A stretch of DNA of 47,047 bases, taken from positions 1 to 47,047 of the forward strand of contig CAJVPP010000118.1 in the NCBI GenBank assembly GCA_910592005.1, read 5' to 3'. Below, piece after piece: positions 24,538-36,399 of the stretch. Under the pieces are notes generated by a model, which was not told where the DNA came from, did no database searches, and saw only the letters and a program-made list of their open reading frames with translations. The position numbers and the translations under genes are program-made. The number at the start of each line of letters is the position of its first letter. Position 1 is the first letter of the stretch. This stretch comes from Funneliformis mosseae. Its lineage: Eukaryota; Glomeromycota; Glomeromycetes; Glomerales; Glomeraceae.

Positions 24538-27500
24538 AAATCTAGTTAAAATTTGTTTATAAAGAAAAAAAAATAAAAATAAAAAACTCAAAAAAGAGGG
24601 AAAAAAAATTAAAGTTAAATAATAATAATAATAATAATAAAACGCGTCTTAAGTTTTGATCCAATAATCAAAAAAAAAAAAAAAAGTTGTGCAAAATGTC
24701 AAAAATGTCAAATGTCAAAAATAAATGTTATATACGTATATAATGTTTTATCAAATAATCTTATATTACAATGTTACATTGTACATCAATTATGTAATCC
24801 TCTACATAAATAAATCGTCACACTATATCACGTTCTTCCTCTGGTCATCACACGAAACCACGATGTCCAAGAATGGTTTATCTCTTCGTTGTACAGGCAC
24901 AATAGATAGAAAACGTCAGTACTAATTATTCCGATAAAAAAAAAATCATGTGTTACGAAAGAGCATTTTTCTTTTTTTTTTAATACAATAATTTGTTTCT
25001 TGTTCTTTTTTGAATTCTTCTCGACACAATTGAAAATTGAAAAAGCCCTTTTACATTTACCAAATTAATCTTCATTGAAATGTCAAACAGACAAGGCGAA
25101 AAAAGCTAATGACGATAATAATAATCTAAAATCACATGTTTAATCCAAGTTTGGCGGACTTTGGTGAACAATGAAAAGCGACAGTTATAGGAAAACCTCC
25201 AAGGAAGGATCTACAAAATGTAGGGCTGAAGTTGAATCTTTGAAAAAAAAAAAAAAATTTTTAGTTCTTTATGAGAGGAAAGTTTGCATAATTTTTTTTT
25301 TCGTGGGAAAAAAAAAAATCTGAACTTTATCATAAAGTACAATATCAAAATATTTATTTATTTTTTCTCATTATCTAATTATGGTTTAGTGTTTCGTGTA
25401 CCAATACGTTTTGTTATGTGCACAATTTTTATAAAAAAAAAAAATTATTAAAAATTCGTGTGGGATTTTTTACCTATATTGTGTTAGAAGGAAAAAAAAA
25501 AAATTTTTTTTTATACAGTTATTTTTTTTTTTTAGAGATAAATGTAAGATCATCATCCCCACACTTATAAAGTACCCAAAACTGTATTAGTGTTCAACTT
25601 TATACTTAATCAACCTTTATCTATTCTATGTTTACATACACAATCTGGATCCTCAAAAATTGATAAGATCAAAAATGACAATATCATCATAATAATAAAG
25701 TAATAAAGTATACAAAGGAATGGAACGGAACATTGACGTTTGTATGTTACATTATGTTACTTTTTTTTTTTTATGAAACTTATAACATAGTATGGTAATG
25801 GATAAAGAATATCGATTTGACTGATAGGCAACAAATTACCTTTTTTATATTTTTAATATATGATCAGATTTTCTTTGGGGGATTTTGCTCGAGTACGTCT
25901 AACGAATTTTGGGAAAGAGATGGTAAAAAAATGTAAGGTGTGTATTGGAAAAAAAAAAATCCTTTTCTAAAAAAATCTTTTACTTTTTTGATTAACAAAA
26001 TCAACCCGTGAGAAAATTACGTGATAAATCCAAAACGTGCGAAAAAATAAAACGTGAAATTTTAAATAAAATGAAAAAATGCCACACGCTTGTCAATTAA
26101 TGCCAATATTCAAATGTCTTTTAATGACAGTATAAATACTCGGACTCGTAAAGGCTTGTCTTTTTGTTATCCAATAACCTGTTCCCCGGGTTCATCATCT
26201 TGTTTGAAATAGACCCTTATCCTCTTGCTAATAGCAGGTTTGTCTACGCTTTAGCCGAAAAAAACATGTGGAATTGCGGAATGCAAAGTTTACACCCAAA
26301 AACGAGATCGTCTTTTGTGGCTGTATTGTTTCCCACAGTAGAGATATAAAATGTACGGGAATAAGCGGTTATATGACGCATGTATGTTGTAAAGGCTTGC
26401 CATCTTCCGATAAATTTATTTTGATGTTGGACTAAAATCTAGGTATTTGCCGAAATTAACTAAATATATTCGGATTATTATTACATTCGGGAACGATTTT
26501 CTTTTTACATTATCTGTCTTTCATTGTTTAGATCCGCAGTGGTTTGTTCTCTTGTTATCTATAAAAAAAAAAAAAAATTTGAAATTCGGAATTTCGATTC
26601 CATTTGTTTATAATGAACCCATTGTGTGTATCATTTATATTATTATATCCATATAAAAAAGGATTAACCCCATGATCGTGGTTAGCATCTTTTGAATTTC
26701 CGAATTTCGAATTAAGGTTATCAAATCTCTTTGAATCTTCGCAAATATCACCCGACGTTGCTGCGCCTCTTTATCCTATTCGCTCATCATTTAAAAGTTG
26801 GACTTTATAATTAGGATTTTGGAGATCCTATATAGAATGTCATTTTTATTATCTTATTGCGGAAGAATTTTGAGATTTTTCTTAAAAATGTCATGTCGTT
26901 AATACGGTTAGCTCAGTGGTCGTCTTTAGTTAACATGTCAAAATTCTAGATCTTTACGATTGCCCAAGGATGCAATGTGAGGTTTAAGAATTTAATATCA
27001 CAACATTACTTTTATTTCATTTTTAATTCAGAATCACGTTAATTCGAGCTTCATTATTCTAAAGTGATCAGTCAGAAGCTAGTGAAATTTGAAAACGAAC
27101 CATTATAATTATTTGTTCCTTGTTCATTATAATATGATGATGAAATCTCATCGATCATCGATCTCGTCACTCATAAAGAACATGTATGTATTTGTAGTTT
27201 GTTCGGTAAATATGTTATTTTGTTTAATTATTAAGTAAAATAATAGGTAATATTACCCCTTTTTTTAATATCAAAAAAGGTTTGATGTCCGAGTTTTAAA
27301 TATTTAAATACCTTCTACCTTAATAAACAAGAGTAAACCCTTGGAGACTCCACGTTTGTCAATAAAGTGAATTTTAACGTCCATATACGCTTTAAATACG
27401 ACAGATATTCAAATGCTTTACGTATGCTAATGGAGTTTCATGACATATTCAAATTAATATTTGATTTCTGGCGTTAAAATGATTTTTAAACCGGTTTATT

Positions 27501-27763
27501 TGACCCAAGTTTATTAAGAAACTGATCTATAATTCACCAGTAATTATAATTAAGACAGGAAAACCCGTCAAAAAATTAAAAATAAAAATAAGTTAGACTA
27601 AGAATTATGGTCAGAATAAGGAAAACTGCAATTACAACCAATGAATAGAATAACAAGTCAAATGTGAAAAGGAGGAAAACGCCTCAACGCGTCAAATAAC
27701 TAGGATCGGACTATACGATCACATGATTTCGCATCGATTTCTAATGATTTAAAAAAGATTATA
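24271..27763. other. Gene-free intergenic region
   Basis: No coding region or RNA gene can be supported in these 3.5 kb. 24271-25560 is dominated by homopolymers (T10 then A30 at 24495-24534). 25900-27700 is more complex and contains CpGs, unlike the transposon area to the right. It includes GTATAAATACTCGG at 26130-26143, which looks like a core promoter, and a 61-codon non-ATG open frame at 26164-26349 with no recognisable motif. A distal promoter, a ncRNA or old decayed sequence are all possible. Confidence 0.4.
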
Positions 27764-29470
27764 CAGTCAACCCTCTCTAAATGTATCCCCCTTGGAACCA
27801 TAGTGAAAATTTTAAAAAATGTGCATTTAAAGGGTATGCATTTAAAGAGAAGAATTCTATATGATTTCTATAATTAGAGATCGGAAAATAATATAATTTA
27901 TTCTTATTCAATATTTACGAATTTAAAATACAAAAGGCTCAGATTTAATATTAGTCAAATAATATGATCTAATTTGTTATATTTTCAAGTTTTATACTGC
28001 TAATCTAGTTCTCCAATCATAAATCAATTATTTAAGTATCAAAATTCTGTTTACAATTACATTGAAAAGGAAATTATTTCAAATAATTGAATTACAAGTT
28101 CAGCTAAATATTAAGGATTATTTTTAATAATACCCTATTATAATTCAAAAATAATCATATTTTCAATCATAAGTTGTTAGATAAACTTCAAATCAATGTA
28201 ATTGAGAATTTAATTCATAATTTTCATGTTTATTGTAACAAAAACTTTACAGTAATTTATTATAATTAAAATAACAATTTTTAATATATATATTACTAAA
28301 ATTTTAATTGAATTTAAGTTAAGTAACCAATATATTACTATGTTAATTTAATTATATAAATAAAACAATTAGCTAAAGTTGCTATATTTAATTAAAATAA
28401 ATTAATATTTTTTAATATATACTCAAATTAAATAAATATATCAATCTATAATAAAATTCTTCATATTTAATAGATTATACTTAAATAATATTTTGATGTT
28501 TAAAAATTATCTGAATATTAATAATAACTAAGTAACAAAAACTGTTGAAAAGTCTAGAGTAATAAATATATAATCATAAGTCAATACAAATGATTTGATT
28601 GATCAGCAAAAATATATATAATCACATGTATAATAAACAAATATAGTAAATAAAATCACATCAATTCAAATAATAAATAGACAAATAAACTAATAAATTT
28701 ATTAAGTTATATAATAATTAATTGTTCTCTGCTTATATTCTAACTAATTATTAATTAATTATTAAATATTAATTAAAAATTTAATAATAATATTATATTT
28801 TATTAATTATATATAAATACTTATCCAATCAAAAATAGAATATATATGTAAAATAAAATCTGTTATCATAAATAATGATTTTTATTTAGTTTATATAATC
28901 TTTTAGATTTATTTTTATTTAGCTAATTCTTAATACAAATAAAATAAGACTAATGAGATTTATAAAAATATTTTATAATTTTATTATAATTTATTATAAA
29001 TTTTTAATTTCATCAAATTTGTGCATATAAAATTATTAATATATAAAATATATCTGATATTTTAAATATGAAAATATATTTTCTTTATTTTTTTTTATAC
29101 TATATAACATGCTGACACAAATCAGAAATTACAGCTGCAAATTTCTTTAAACTAACTTATTCTATATTATCTAAAATTTTATTAGTAAATATTAAACTAA
29201 TATAAAATTTAATTAAATAATCTTTTAATACAATTAAATATTTTTTTGTATAATTAATAATATAATATAATTATATAATCAAATCACTTTAAATATATTC
29301 TCTTTAAATATATTATTATATATTTTCTCACTAAATACATGTTTTTATTTAATCTAAAATATTTAGAAATTATATAAAAATTTTTTCTAAATATACATTT
29401 TCTTTAAGTGCATATTTTTAAAAATTTTTATTATAATTCTATACTTCAGTATGAATTGATAAATTACTAA
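27764..29470. mobile_element. Erased Tc1/mariner-type copy in CpG-free DNA
   Basis: The left end is sharp: TA, then CAGTCAACCCTCTCTAAATG, CCCCCTTGGAACC, GTGCATTTAAAGG and TGCATTTAAAGAG. A decayed inverted copy of this end can be followed at about 29370-29470 (complement AAATTTTTAAAAATATGCAC...). The spacing of about 1.7 kb equals the size of an intact Tc1-like element, but no transposase codons survive, and 28080-29565 contains no CG dinucleotide that I can find. The left end matches the end of the fragment at 7645-7710. Confidence 0.55.
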
Positions 29471-29854
29471 TTAAATTGTATTTTGACAAATATAATTATT
29501 TTATTAATAATTTATAATAAATATTAAATTGACATAATTAATTTTGATATCATCAAAATAAATTAGCGTTAAAGTATATATTAAGGAAACAGAAACTGTT
29601 GTTAAGTTTAGAATGATCTTAACTAAAAAATTCACACTGATATTTGCTTTATTTAAGATTTTATACAATTATAAAAACCAATCAATATTGACTTAATTCT
29701 TAAGTGAGTAAATACTAAAATATTTTTTATCATATATAGTCTTATATTTCATTTAGACTAATAATTCTAAAATAATGTATTTAAAGAGAATTTATTATAT
29801 AAAAAATCATCTATCTTTAATGTTTATTCATTTAATATTAGCAAAAATAATATA

Positions 29855-31508
29855 CAGTGACTCACAAAAGTAATACAATCACTAAACATGAAACTTTAAA
29901 TTAATGTAACTTTTTTATTTATAAATTATATCTAAATAAAATAAATTTTATAGAATTTTCTGAATCAAAATTCATATAAATTTGTAATTAAAATTCCTAT
30001 TTAATCATATGATCTGCAGCTAGACCGCAATATTACTATTTTAGATATTGCATTATTTATGTGACTTTGAGTCAATCCATTTTTGGCTAGATTAAAATCA
30101 AAAAAGCAATAAATTACGTAATATTATGTAATTATAAAGAAACAAATCCCCAGCCTTTTTATTTACTATAAAAAAAAAATTTCAATATGTCACAATTATC
30201 CTTAGAAAAACAAGCAAGAATTTTTACTCTTTTTGAAGAAGGCTATCAAACCAATATCATTGCAGCTAAAAAAGGTGTCCATAAGTTTACAGTTACGAGA
30301 ATTCATTAACGTAAAGAAAAGATAGGTAGTTTAAAAATAAAAAAAACCAGATCGTTTCTGAATCATTTCTGTTCACACTGAATATAAAATTCTCTGACTT
30401 GTTACTTCTAATGAATGTTCTATAGCAGTTGCTATATAAAATGACTTTAAAAACTATGATAATATCTAAATTTCAACTGAAACTATATGTAGAATACTTC
30501 AAAGAAATGGTTTAGCATCAAGAATTAAAAAAAAAGAAGCCTTACCTTAAAAAAATACACTGTAAATATCACTTAGATTTTGTAAAAAAATATTGAAATT
30601 GCTCTGTGAAGGATTGGAAGAAGGTAATCTGATCTAATGAAAGTAAATTCATGCTTTTTGGTTTAGATGAATGCTAGTACTATTGAAAGAAACTAGAGGA
30701 ACTATTAAGAAGTCTTTATATCAAACTAATGGTAAAAATTGGTGAAGTAATATAATAGTTTGAGAATGCTTTTCAGCAAAAGGTGTTGGCAACCTTTGTA
30801 TAATTAATGGCAGCTTAAATGGGAACTTTATTAGCAAATACTTGAAAAAAATCTTATGGAATCTATTTCAGATTAGGAATTAAGTATTAATGATATAATT
30901 TTTTAACACGATAATGATCTCAAATATACAGCAAATCTTACTAAAGACTGGTTTTCCGATAATAAAGTGATTGTACTTGGCTGGTCTGCACAATCTTCAG
31001 ACTTAAATCCTATAAAGTATCTTTAAAACGAAGCTGAATGTCGTTTAAAACACCTTCCAGAACGAGCTACAGGAAGGGAAGATCTGTGAGAAAAATTACA
31101 AGATGTTTAGTTCAAGATTAAGGTCGATATATGTATAAATTTAATCAAGTATATGTCAGAAAGGATAAATGATATAATAAAGGCCAAGGGGGTATACAAG
31201 GTGATGAACAGATGTAATTTAATAAATAAATGTATTAGTGTAAAAATTTATTATAATTTTTAGTTTAAACCTAACCAGTTAAATATTGATTGCTAAAAGT
31301 CACATAAATAATACAATGCCAAAAACTTAAAAATCACAATGTAGATTTTTTTTACGTGACTTAAATCAGAAAAAAAAATTATTTTTTAATAAATTTTGAT
31401 TCAGAGAATATCATAACTTTTTTTTTACTTTGATATAATTTATAAATAAAAAGTTACATTAATTTAAAGTTTTATGTTTAGCAATTACATTACTTTTGTG
31501 AGCCACTA
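29855..31508 (+). mobile_element. 1.65-kb Tc1/mariner-like transposon with TIRs
   Basis: The left TIR starts at 29855 (CAGTGACTCACAAAAGTAAT) and the right TIR ends at 31508 (complement TAGTGGCTCACAAAAGTAAT). The inverted arms can be aligned for about 95 bp at roughly 85-90% identity. Both ends are flanked by TA (29853-29854 and 31509-31510), the target of this superfamily. It carries one transposase pseudogene. Confidence 0.85.
30187..31200 (+). pseudogene. Tc1-like transposase, heavily mutated
   Basis: The gene starts MSQLSLEKQARIFTLFEEGY, a helix-turn-helix typical of Tc1-like transposases, and meets its first stop after TVTRIH. Later segments in shifting frames show the DDE core: SNESKFMLFG (the expected catalytic WSDESKF, with Trp now a stop and Asp now Asn), CFSAKGVGNLCIING, HDNDLKYTANLTKDW (second Asp intact) and SSDLNPIKYL (the expected third acidic residue in NPIE, now Lys). 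Most changes are C-to-T or G-to-A, with several Gln-to-stop changes (CAA to TAA). Two of the three catalytic acids are lost, so it is dead. Confidence 0.85.
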
Positions 31509-31861
31509 TAATTAAAATATTATAAAAATTAAAATTTATAAATTTATAAATAATTTATTAATAAAAAAAAAATATATAAATTTTAAAACTTTCAATTTTA
31601 TAATATAAAACTTAAATCTTTACTTATATTAAATAATTTGAATATTCTAATTTATTTTAAAAATTTAAATAACTTTTTAATTTAATAATTAGAGATATCA
31701 GTTTGATTCAATTTAGTTCAATTTAAAAACTACTGGTTTAGTTTTTACATTAAATTAACTTTCAATTTATTATTTAAAGTTAAAACTTCAATTATAACTA
31801 TAGTTCCAACTTCAGTTAATCATATTTAAATTTTTATTAGTTAATTAATATATAGTCACGT

Positions 31862-31950
31862 TTTAATATAATGAAGTTGTTAATCTAGTCAATTAGGCCT
31901 TCATTATAAGAATTTTCATTAACGTTATAACAAATTATTTGTTATAGTAG
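31862..31950. repeat. Second copy of the ATAATGAAG foldback repeat
   Basis: ATAATGAAG at 31870-31878 and CTTCATTAT at 31900-31908 form short inverted arms. The following TTTTCATTAACGTTATAACA matches the complement of the 451-520 repeat, with CG to CA differences. The two copies are in opposite orientation about 31 kb apart. The flanking 31511-31860 is plain AT-rich sequence with no gene. Confidence 0.5.
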
Positions 31951-31984
31951 ATGATTACTGATTTTATTACACAAATATAATACT

Positions 31985-32665
31985 CTGAATGGTTCAGTTC
32001 AGTCTGAATTATAGAACAATCTGAAACTAAACTGAAAATTTTAGTTCAGTTCAGTTCAGATTAAAAATCTTAAAAATACCAATCTGAAACTGAACTGAAC
32101 CGTAAACTGGTAAAAATCTAAACTGAACTGAAAATTTTGGATTAATCTAAAATTTTGAATCATTTGAAATGATAATTTCATTATTTCAATTAAACAATTC
32201 TTTTATTATTCATTTAGAATAATAATTTGATCATTCTAATCGAACAATTTTCTTATTATTCATTTGAAATGATAATTTAATCATTTCAATCAAACGATTT
32301 TCTTATTGTTCGTTTAGAATGATAATTTCATCATTCCAATCAAATGATTCCATTTAGAACGATAATTTCATCATTCTAATCAAATGATTCTTTTATCGTT
32401 CATTTAGAACGATAATTTTATTATTCTAATTGAACAATTCTTTTATTATTCATTTAGAATGATAAATTTAATCGTTTCAAATGATCCAAAATTTCAGATT
32501 AATCTAAAATTTTCAGTTCAGTTCAGATTTTTTTTGGTTCAGATTAGATTTATAATCTGAAAAAATCTGAACTAAACTGAAAATTTTCGGATTGAATTTT
32601 TTGCAATTTGAAACTGAATTGAAGTTGATCTGAACTGAAAATTTTCAGATTAATCTGAACTGTTC
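31985..32665. repeat. Foldback element enclosing a 50-bp tandem array
   Basis: The outer arms (about 31990-32165 and 32485-32665) are inverted repeats built of TTCAGTTCAG and CTGAACTGAAAATTTTCAG blocks. The innermost ~60 bp match best (AATCTAAACTGAACTGAAAA against AATCTGAACTGAACTGAAAA). Between them lie 50-bp direct units starting at 32161, 32211, 32261, 32311 (this one shortened to 40 bp), 32351, 32401 and 32451 (partial). Each unit holds its own small inverted repeat around GAATGATAATTTCATCATTC. No coding frame was seen. Confidence 0.85.
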
Positions 32666-32812
32666 AGAGCTTTATACAAATATAATTTTACTATGATATA
32701 ATTTTTTCAAAAATATTTTTCACGTTATTTTGTAAATTTTAGTCATTTTATTTTAACATGCAATCTGTTAATCATTATATGACAGTTTTATTAATTTACT
32801 TAAATTTATTTT

Positions 32813-33140
32813 AAAATAAAATAAAAATAAAAATAAAATGAAAAGAAAACTAAACAAGACGAAAAAATAAAATTAAGAAAACTAAACAAGACAAAAAAAT
32901 GAAATTAAGAAACTGAAATAAAACTATAAAATGAAATTAAATAAATGAAATGGAACAAAAAAATGAAATTAAATAAACAAAAAGAAACTATAAAATAAAA
33001 CAAAAAAAATGAAACAAAATAAAAAAATAAAAAAGAAAAAATAAAATTAAATATGTGATATAAAAAGAAAAAACAAAATTAAACAAACGATACAAAAAAA
33101 AGAAATTAAATAAATGATAAGATAAGAAAAAAAACTGAAA
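32813..33140. repeat. A-rich degenerate minisatellite
   Basis: The plus strand is almost all A with scattered T, G and few C, in loose repeats such as AAACTAAACAAGACAAAAAA and AATGAAATTAAATAAA. The strand asymmetry is strong. It has no function I can name. Confidence 0.6.
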
Positions 33141-34037
33141 TTTTTATTGCCTTGCAGACCTTGCAAGTACGTCACAATTTTGTCATATATTTCAGTTTTG
33201 CCTCACAAGCTCATCATAATTTTGTCTTATGTTTCATATTTGCTTTATAATAAGCAAAATATAATTTTTCCTACGAGTGTGTCTCGATTCTAAAAAAGTA
33301 AATATATTTAATATAAATCTAAAAAATCATTTAAATGTTTTTAATTATTACCTAAACTATTCTAGAATTAAGTCTTAAAGAGGTCATATAATTTTTCCAT
33401 AGTATAAGTCTACTTTTCATCTTTTTTTGCTCCATTTTAATAATCATAAAAATCTTAAAAGATATTAATTATATTGTTACAGTAGCGGTTATAAGTATTC
33501 AATTGCTTGAGATCATTCAAAATTATAATATAACTACCTTTTAAATTTTCCAGAAATATAATGTAATACAATATATGATCACCTATAAATTTATAAGTAT
33601 TAATGATACAAAAAAAAAATTTAGATGTTCATTAAACTTTCGCTTAAAAAATAAAACTTTTTTTAGAAAAATGATATGAAATTGTCTTTTTACATGAGCC
33701 TTCAGCTAGTCTAAAGTTTGGTTTTAGATTTATTGCTAAACAGGTATATTGTAATAAGTTTATAGCTATTTATTGAATTAAAAGATATCATGAAAATTGT
33801 AACCTAAGTATTTTAAAAAGATCAGAATATCCTTGTATAATATCTGCAAAATAAGATGACAAGATTGTAAAGATGACAAAGAAAAAACATAATATAATAG
33901 CCATTCAAATATAAGAAAAAATGGAAGAAAGAGTTATTGGGCTTAATATAAAAATAATAAAACAATGTTTTAGTAAGTCTGAAGAAAAGTTTAGTAATGA
34001 AATTTCTAAACATTTGCTTAAAGAAGACTATTGTATA
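33141..34037. other. AT-rich intergenic DNA with a duplicated ~50-bp segment
   Basis: Two diverged direct copies of a segment like TGCCTTGCAGACCTTGCAAG...CACAATTTTGTC lie at about 33149-33205 and 33206-33240. Near 33810-34035 the plus strand can be read as a short Lys/Ile-rich peptide (MEERVIGLNIKIIKQCFSKS) that ends at the pogo insertion; it may be part of a gene split by that insertion. I do not call it as a gene. Confidence 0.3.
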
Positions 34038-36187
34038 GCACTGACATTAGTACCCCCTTTGCAAAATATCCCCCTTGAATAGTAACAGATACTATTCAAT
34101 CACCAAAAATAAAATTTTGATTAATACTAGGATACTAATAAATTAACCAATTAAATGATAAACATATCGATCAAATTTACCGCAATAATGCTAATCAAAT
34201 TTATCACAATGATGTCGATCAATTTGATCGATTATAATATATTAATATAAAAATCAAAATTTATTATTATATTTTATACTTTATCAATATTTAATGTCAT
34301 TATTTATTAAGTATATATGATTATTATTTAAATCCATTCATTATTATAATCTTCTTCTTCATAATGATTATCATTAATATTATTACTTCTATCATTTTCA
34401 TTAATATCATCTAAAATTTCTACTTCATCATTTGATTTTGCTTGTTCAAGATGTTCATAATTAAAAATCCAATCATCTTCTATTTTATCACATTTGTTAA
34501 AAATGCCACAGCATTTAAAAGATCTTTGGATTAAACTAATATTAACTACGTTTCATGATCTATTAATCCAATCTATAACAGTTTCATAAGATGGTCTTTT
34601 GATTCTATCAGTAGGGGTTAATTCTTTTAAAGATTCAGACATCCATTCATTATATTTATTTCTTATCTATAAGAAATAAATTTATAAATATAATTAAAAT
34701 TAAATACAAAAATAAAATAAATAAAAAAAAAATAAAATATTTAATAAAATTAATAAATCTTACCTTTGATTTAAATGATTTATTGATTGAAACATCTAAA
34801 GGTTGTAATTGAGATGTTAATCTTTCAGGAATAACAGCAATATTAGTATTTTTTCTCCAAAACGCCTTTTAACAGAATTAACAATATGTGCTGAAAATGA
34901 ATCTAAAACTAATAATGATTGTGGATTAGAAAGTCTTTCAGCACGTTTAATCCAAACATTTTCAATCCAATATAACATTTCATTTTCATTCATCCATCCA
35001 GTTGGATTAGCACGAACAATAACTTCTTGTGGAAAATTTCCTTTTGGAATTTTTTTAAGTTTATAAATTACAAGAGGAGGAAATTTAGTTCTATCTGCCA
35101 TACAAGTTAAAACTACTGTAACATTAGTTTTTTCATGACCTGTTGTACGAATACTAATAGTTTTTGCTCCCATTTCATCAACAGTGTATTATTTGGTAAA
35201 TCAAATGTCAATGGAGTTTCATCCATATTACCAATAAATGCTAAGGGATAATCATGTTGTATTCGCCTATATATAACAAATGCTAAAAATTCTTGTTATT
35301 TTTCATATAAATTGTTTGGTAAATGCTAAGCAATGGTAGTATAACAATGATTACTTAAGTTGTTACGGCTCAATAAACCATCCAACCATTTGTTACTAAA
35401 AGCAAAAGATTGTACATTAGGACAGGATGCTTGCCATTGTGGTTGTTGTGCTAAAGTTTTTGCTTTTACTTGAATCATATTTTGAGAAACTGCTTGCTGG
35501 TTACTTCTTCTTTCCTTTATCCACCCAACTAAAGCTACCTCTAAAGTTGGATATTTTGGAGGTTTACCATTATTTAAACGTTTTAAACTAGGTCATGCTT
35601 TCATAAATTGTTCTTTTTTAGATACCCAGTCATAAACTTGTTTAGTTTTAATATTAAATTTAGCTGCTGTTCCATTTTTACTATATTCCTTTTCATGATA
35701 CATAACAACAGTAAGTTTTTCTCCTACATTCCATACTCTTCGTACTTTTTCTGATATTCTTGCATGGTTGATATTTTTATTTACACGCAGATCTATATTA
35801 ATTATGACAAAATTATAAAGAAATAGCAAATTTATATTGCGATTATAAGGATAAAAAAATCCAAAAAAGGTTTAAAATCAAAAAAAAGACTAAAATTAAA
35901 ATAAATAAAATTCTGATTACATTATCTGCAAAATTCACATCATTCACAAAATTCATGTTATTCATATCATATAATATATTATGGTTTTATTTCAAAGGAA
36001 TGTTAAAAATTTAAAAATTTGAAAGTAAAAAGATGATCAACGATTATGATTAATATTCCCCTTTTATTGCATTCCTGTTGTGTAATATCCCTCTTATGTA
36101 GTACCTTTCTCTGAATGTAGTACCCCAAGTACTATTCAAAATTAAGTTTAGATTTACTTGAATAGTATCTGGTACTAATATCAGCGC
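34038..36187 (-). mobile_element. 2.15-kb pogo/Tigger-like DNA transposon
   Basis: The ends are inverted: left GCACTGACATTAGTACC and, complemented, right GCGCTGATATTAGTACC. Subterminal copies of GATACTATTCAA also occur on both sides. Both ends are flanked by TATA (34034-34037 and 36188-36191), consistent with pogo-type TA target duplication. It encodes one transposase on the minus strand. Confidence 0.8.
34328..35829 (-). pseudogene. Pogo-like transposase (CENP-B HTH plus DDE_1), lightly damaged
   Basis: Reading on the minus strand, an N-terminal helix-turn-helix region (EKLTVVMYHEKEYSKNGTAA, KFNIKTKQVYDWV) is followed by a CENP-B-like second half (YPTLEVALVGWIKERR, NKWLDGLL). The DDE_1 core follows: NMDETPLTFDLPNN, TGHEKTNVTVVLTCMADR, LLVLDSFSAH and TSQLQPLDVSINKSFKSK, holding all three catalytic acids (DDD). 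An 87-bp GT-AG intron at 34763-34677 joins to IRNKYNEWMSESLKEL, and the protein ends in an acidic tail at 34328. Damage is limited to two one-base frameshifts (near 35185 and 34862) and about four stops, some of TGG-to-TGA or CAA-to-TAA type. It is much younger than the neighbouring relics. The exact start codon is uncertain. Confidence 0.8.
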
Positions 36188-36296
36188 TATACGGTAAATA
36201 TACTTTTGACTAAGGATGTTAAATCCAGTCCAGTCCTAGTACAATCCCAAAATCCCAGTCTTAAAGAAAATCCAGTCTACGACTTAGGTCTTAGGA

Positions 36297-36398
36297 CTGG
36301 ATTCTAGGATTAGGTCCTGAGACTGCAGTCCTATAGTTCAAAGAACTTTGAACTAGATTTGTCTTCATAGGACTGTTTAGGACCTAATCCTATGAGAC
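36297..36398. repeat. Long imperfect palindrome
   Basis: Centred at 36344-36345 is TAGTTCAAAG-AA-CTTTGAACTA (36334-36355). Outward, TAGGATTAGGTCCT at 36305-36318 pairs with AGGACCTAATCCTA at 36379-36392, with small internal loops. The surrounding 36220-36300 is also rich in CCAGTC/GGACTG words. It is probably a foldback repeat or decayed MITE. Confidence 0.65.
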
Positions 36399-36399
36399 T

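Noticed and set aside
26164..26349. 61-codon open frame in the gene-free interval
   Set aside because: It begins with TTG, has no recognisable motif and no spliced continuation; chance is the simpler explanation.
26909..26920. TAGCTCAGTGGT resembles a tRNA A box
   Set aside because: The flanking 7 bases have no complementary 3' acceptor arm, and the B-box candidate about 25 bases downstream matches poorly. No cloverleaf could be drawn.
32161..32487. 50-bp direct repeats considered as a CRISPR array
   Set aside because: Units are contiguous with no unique spacers, and the host is eukaryotic.
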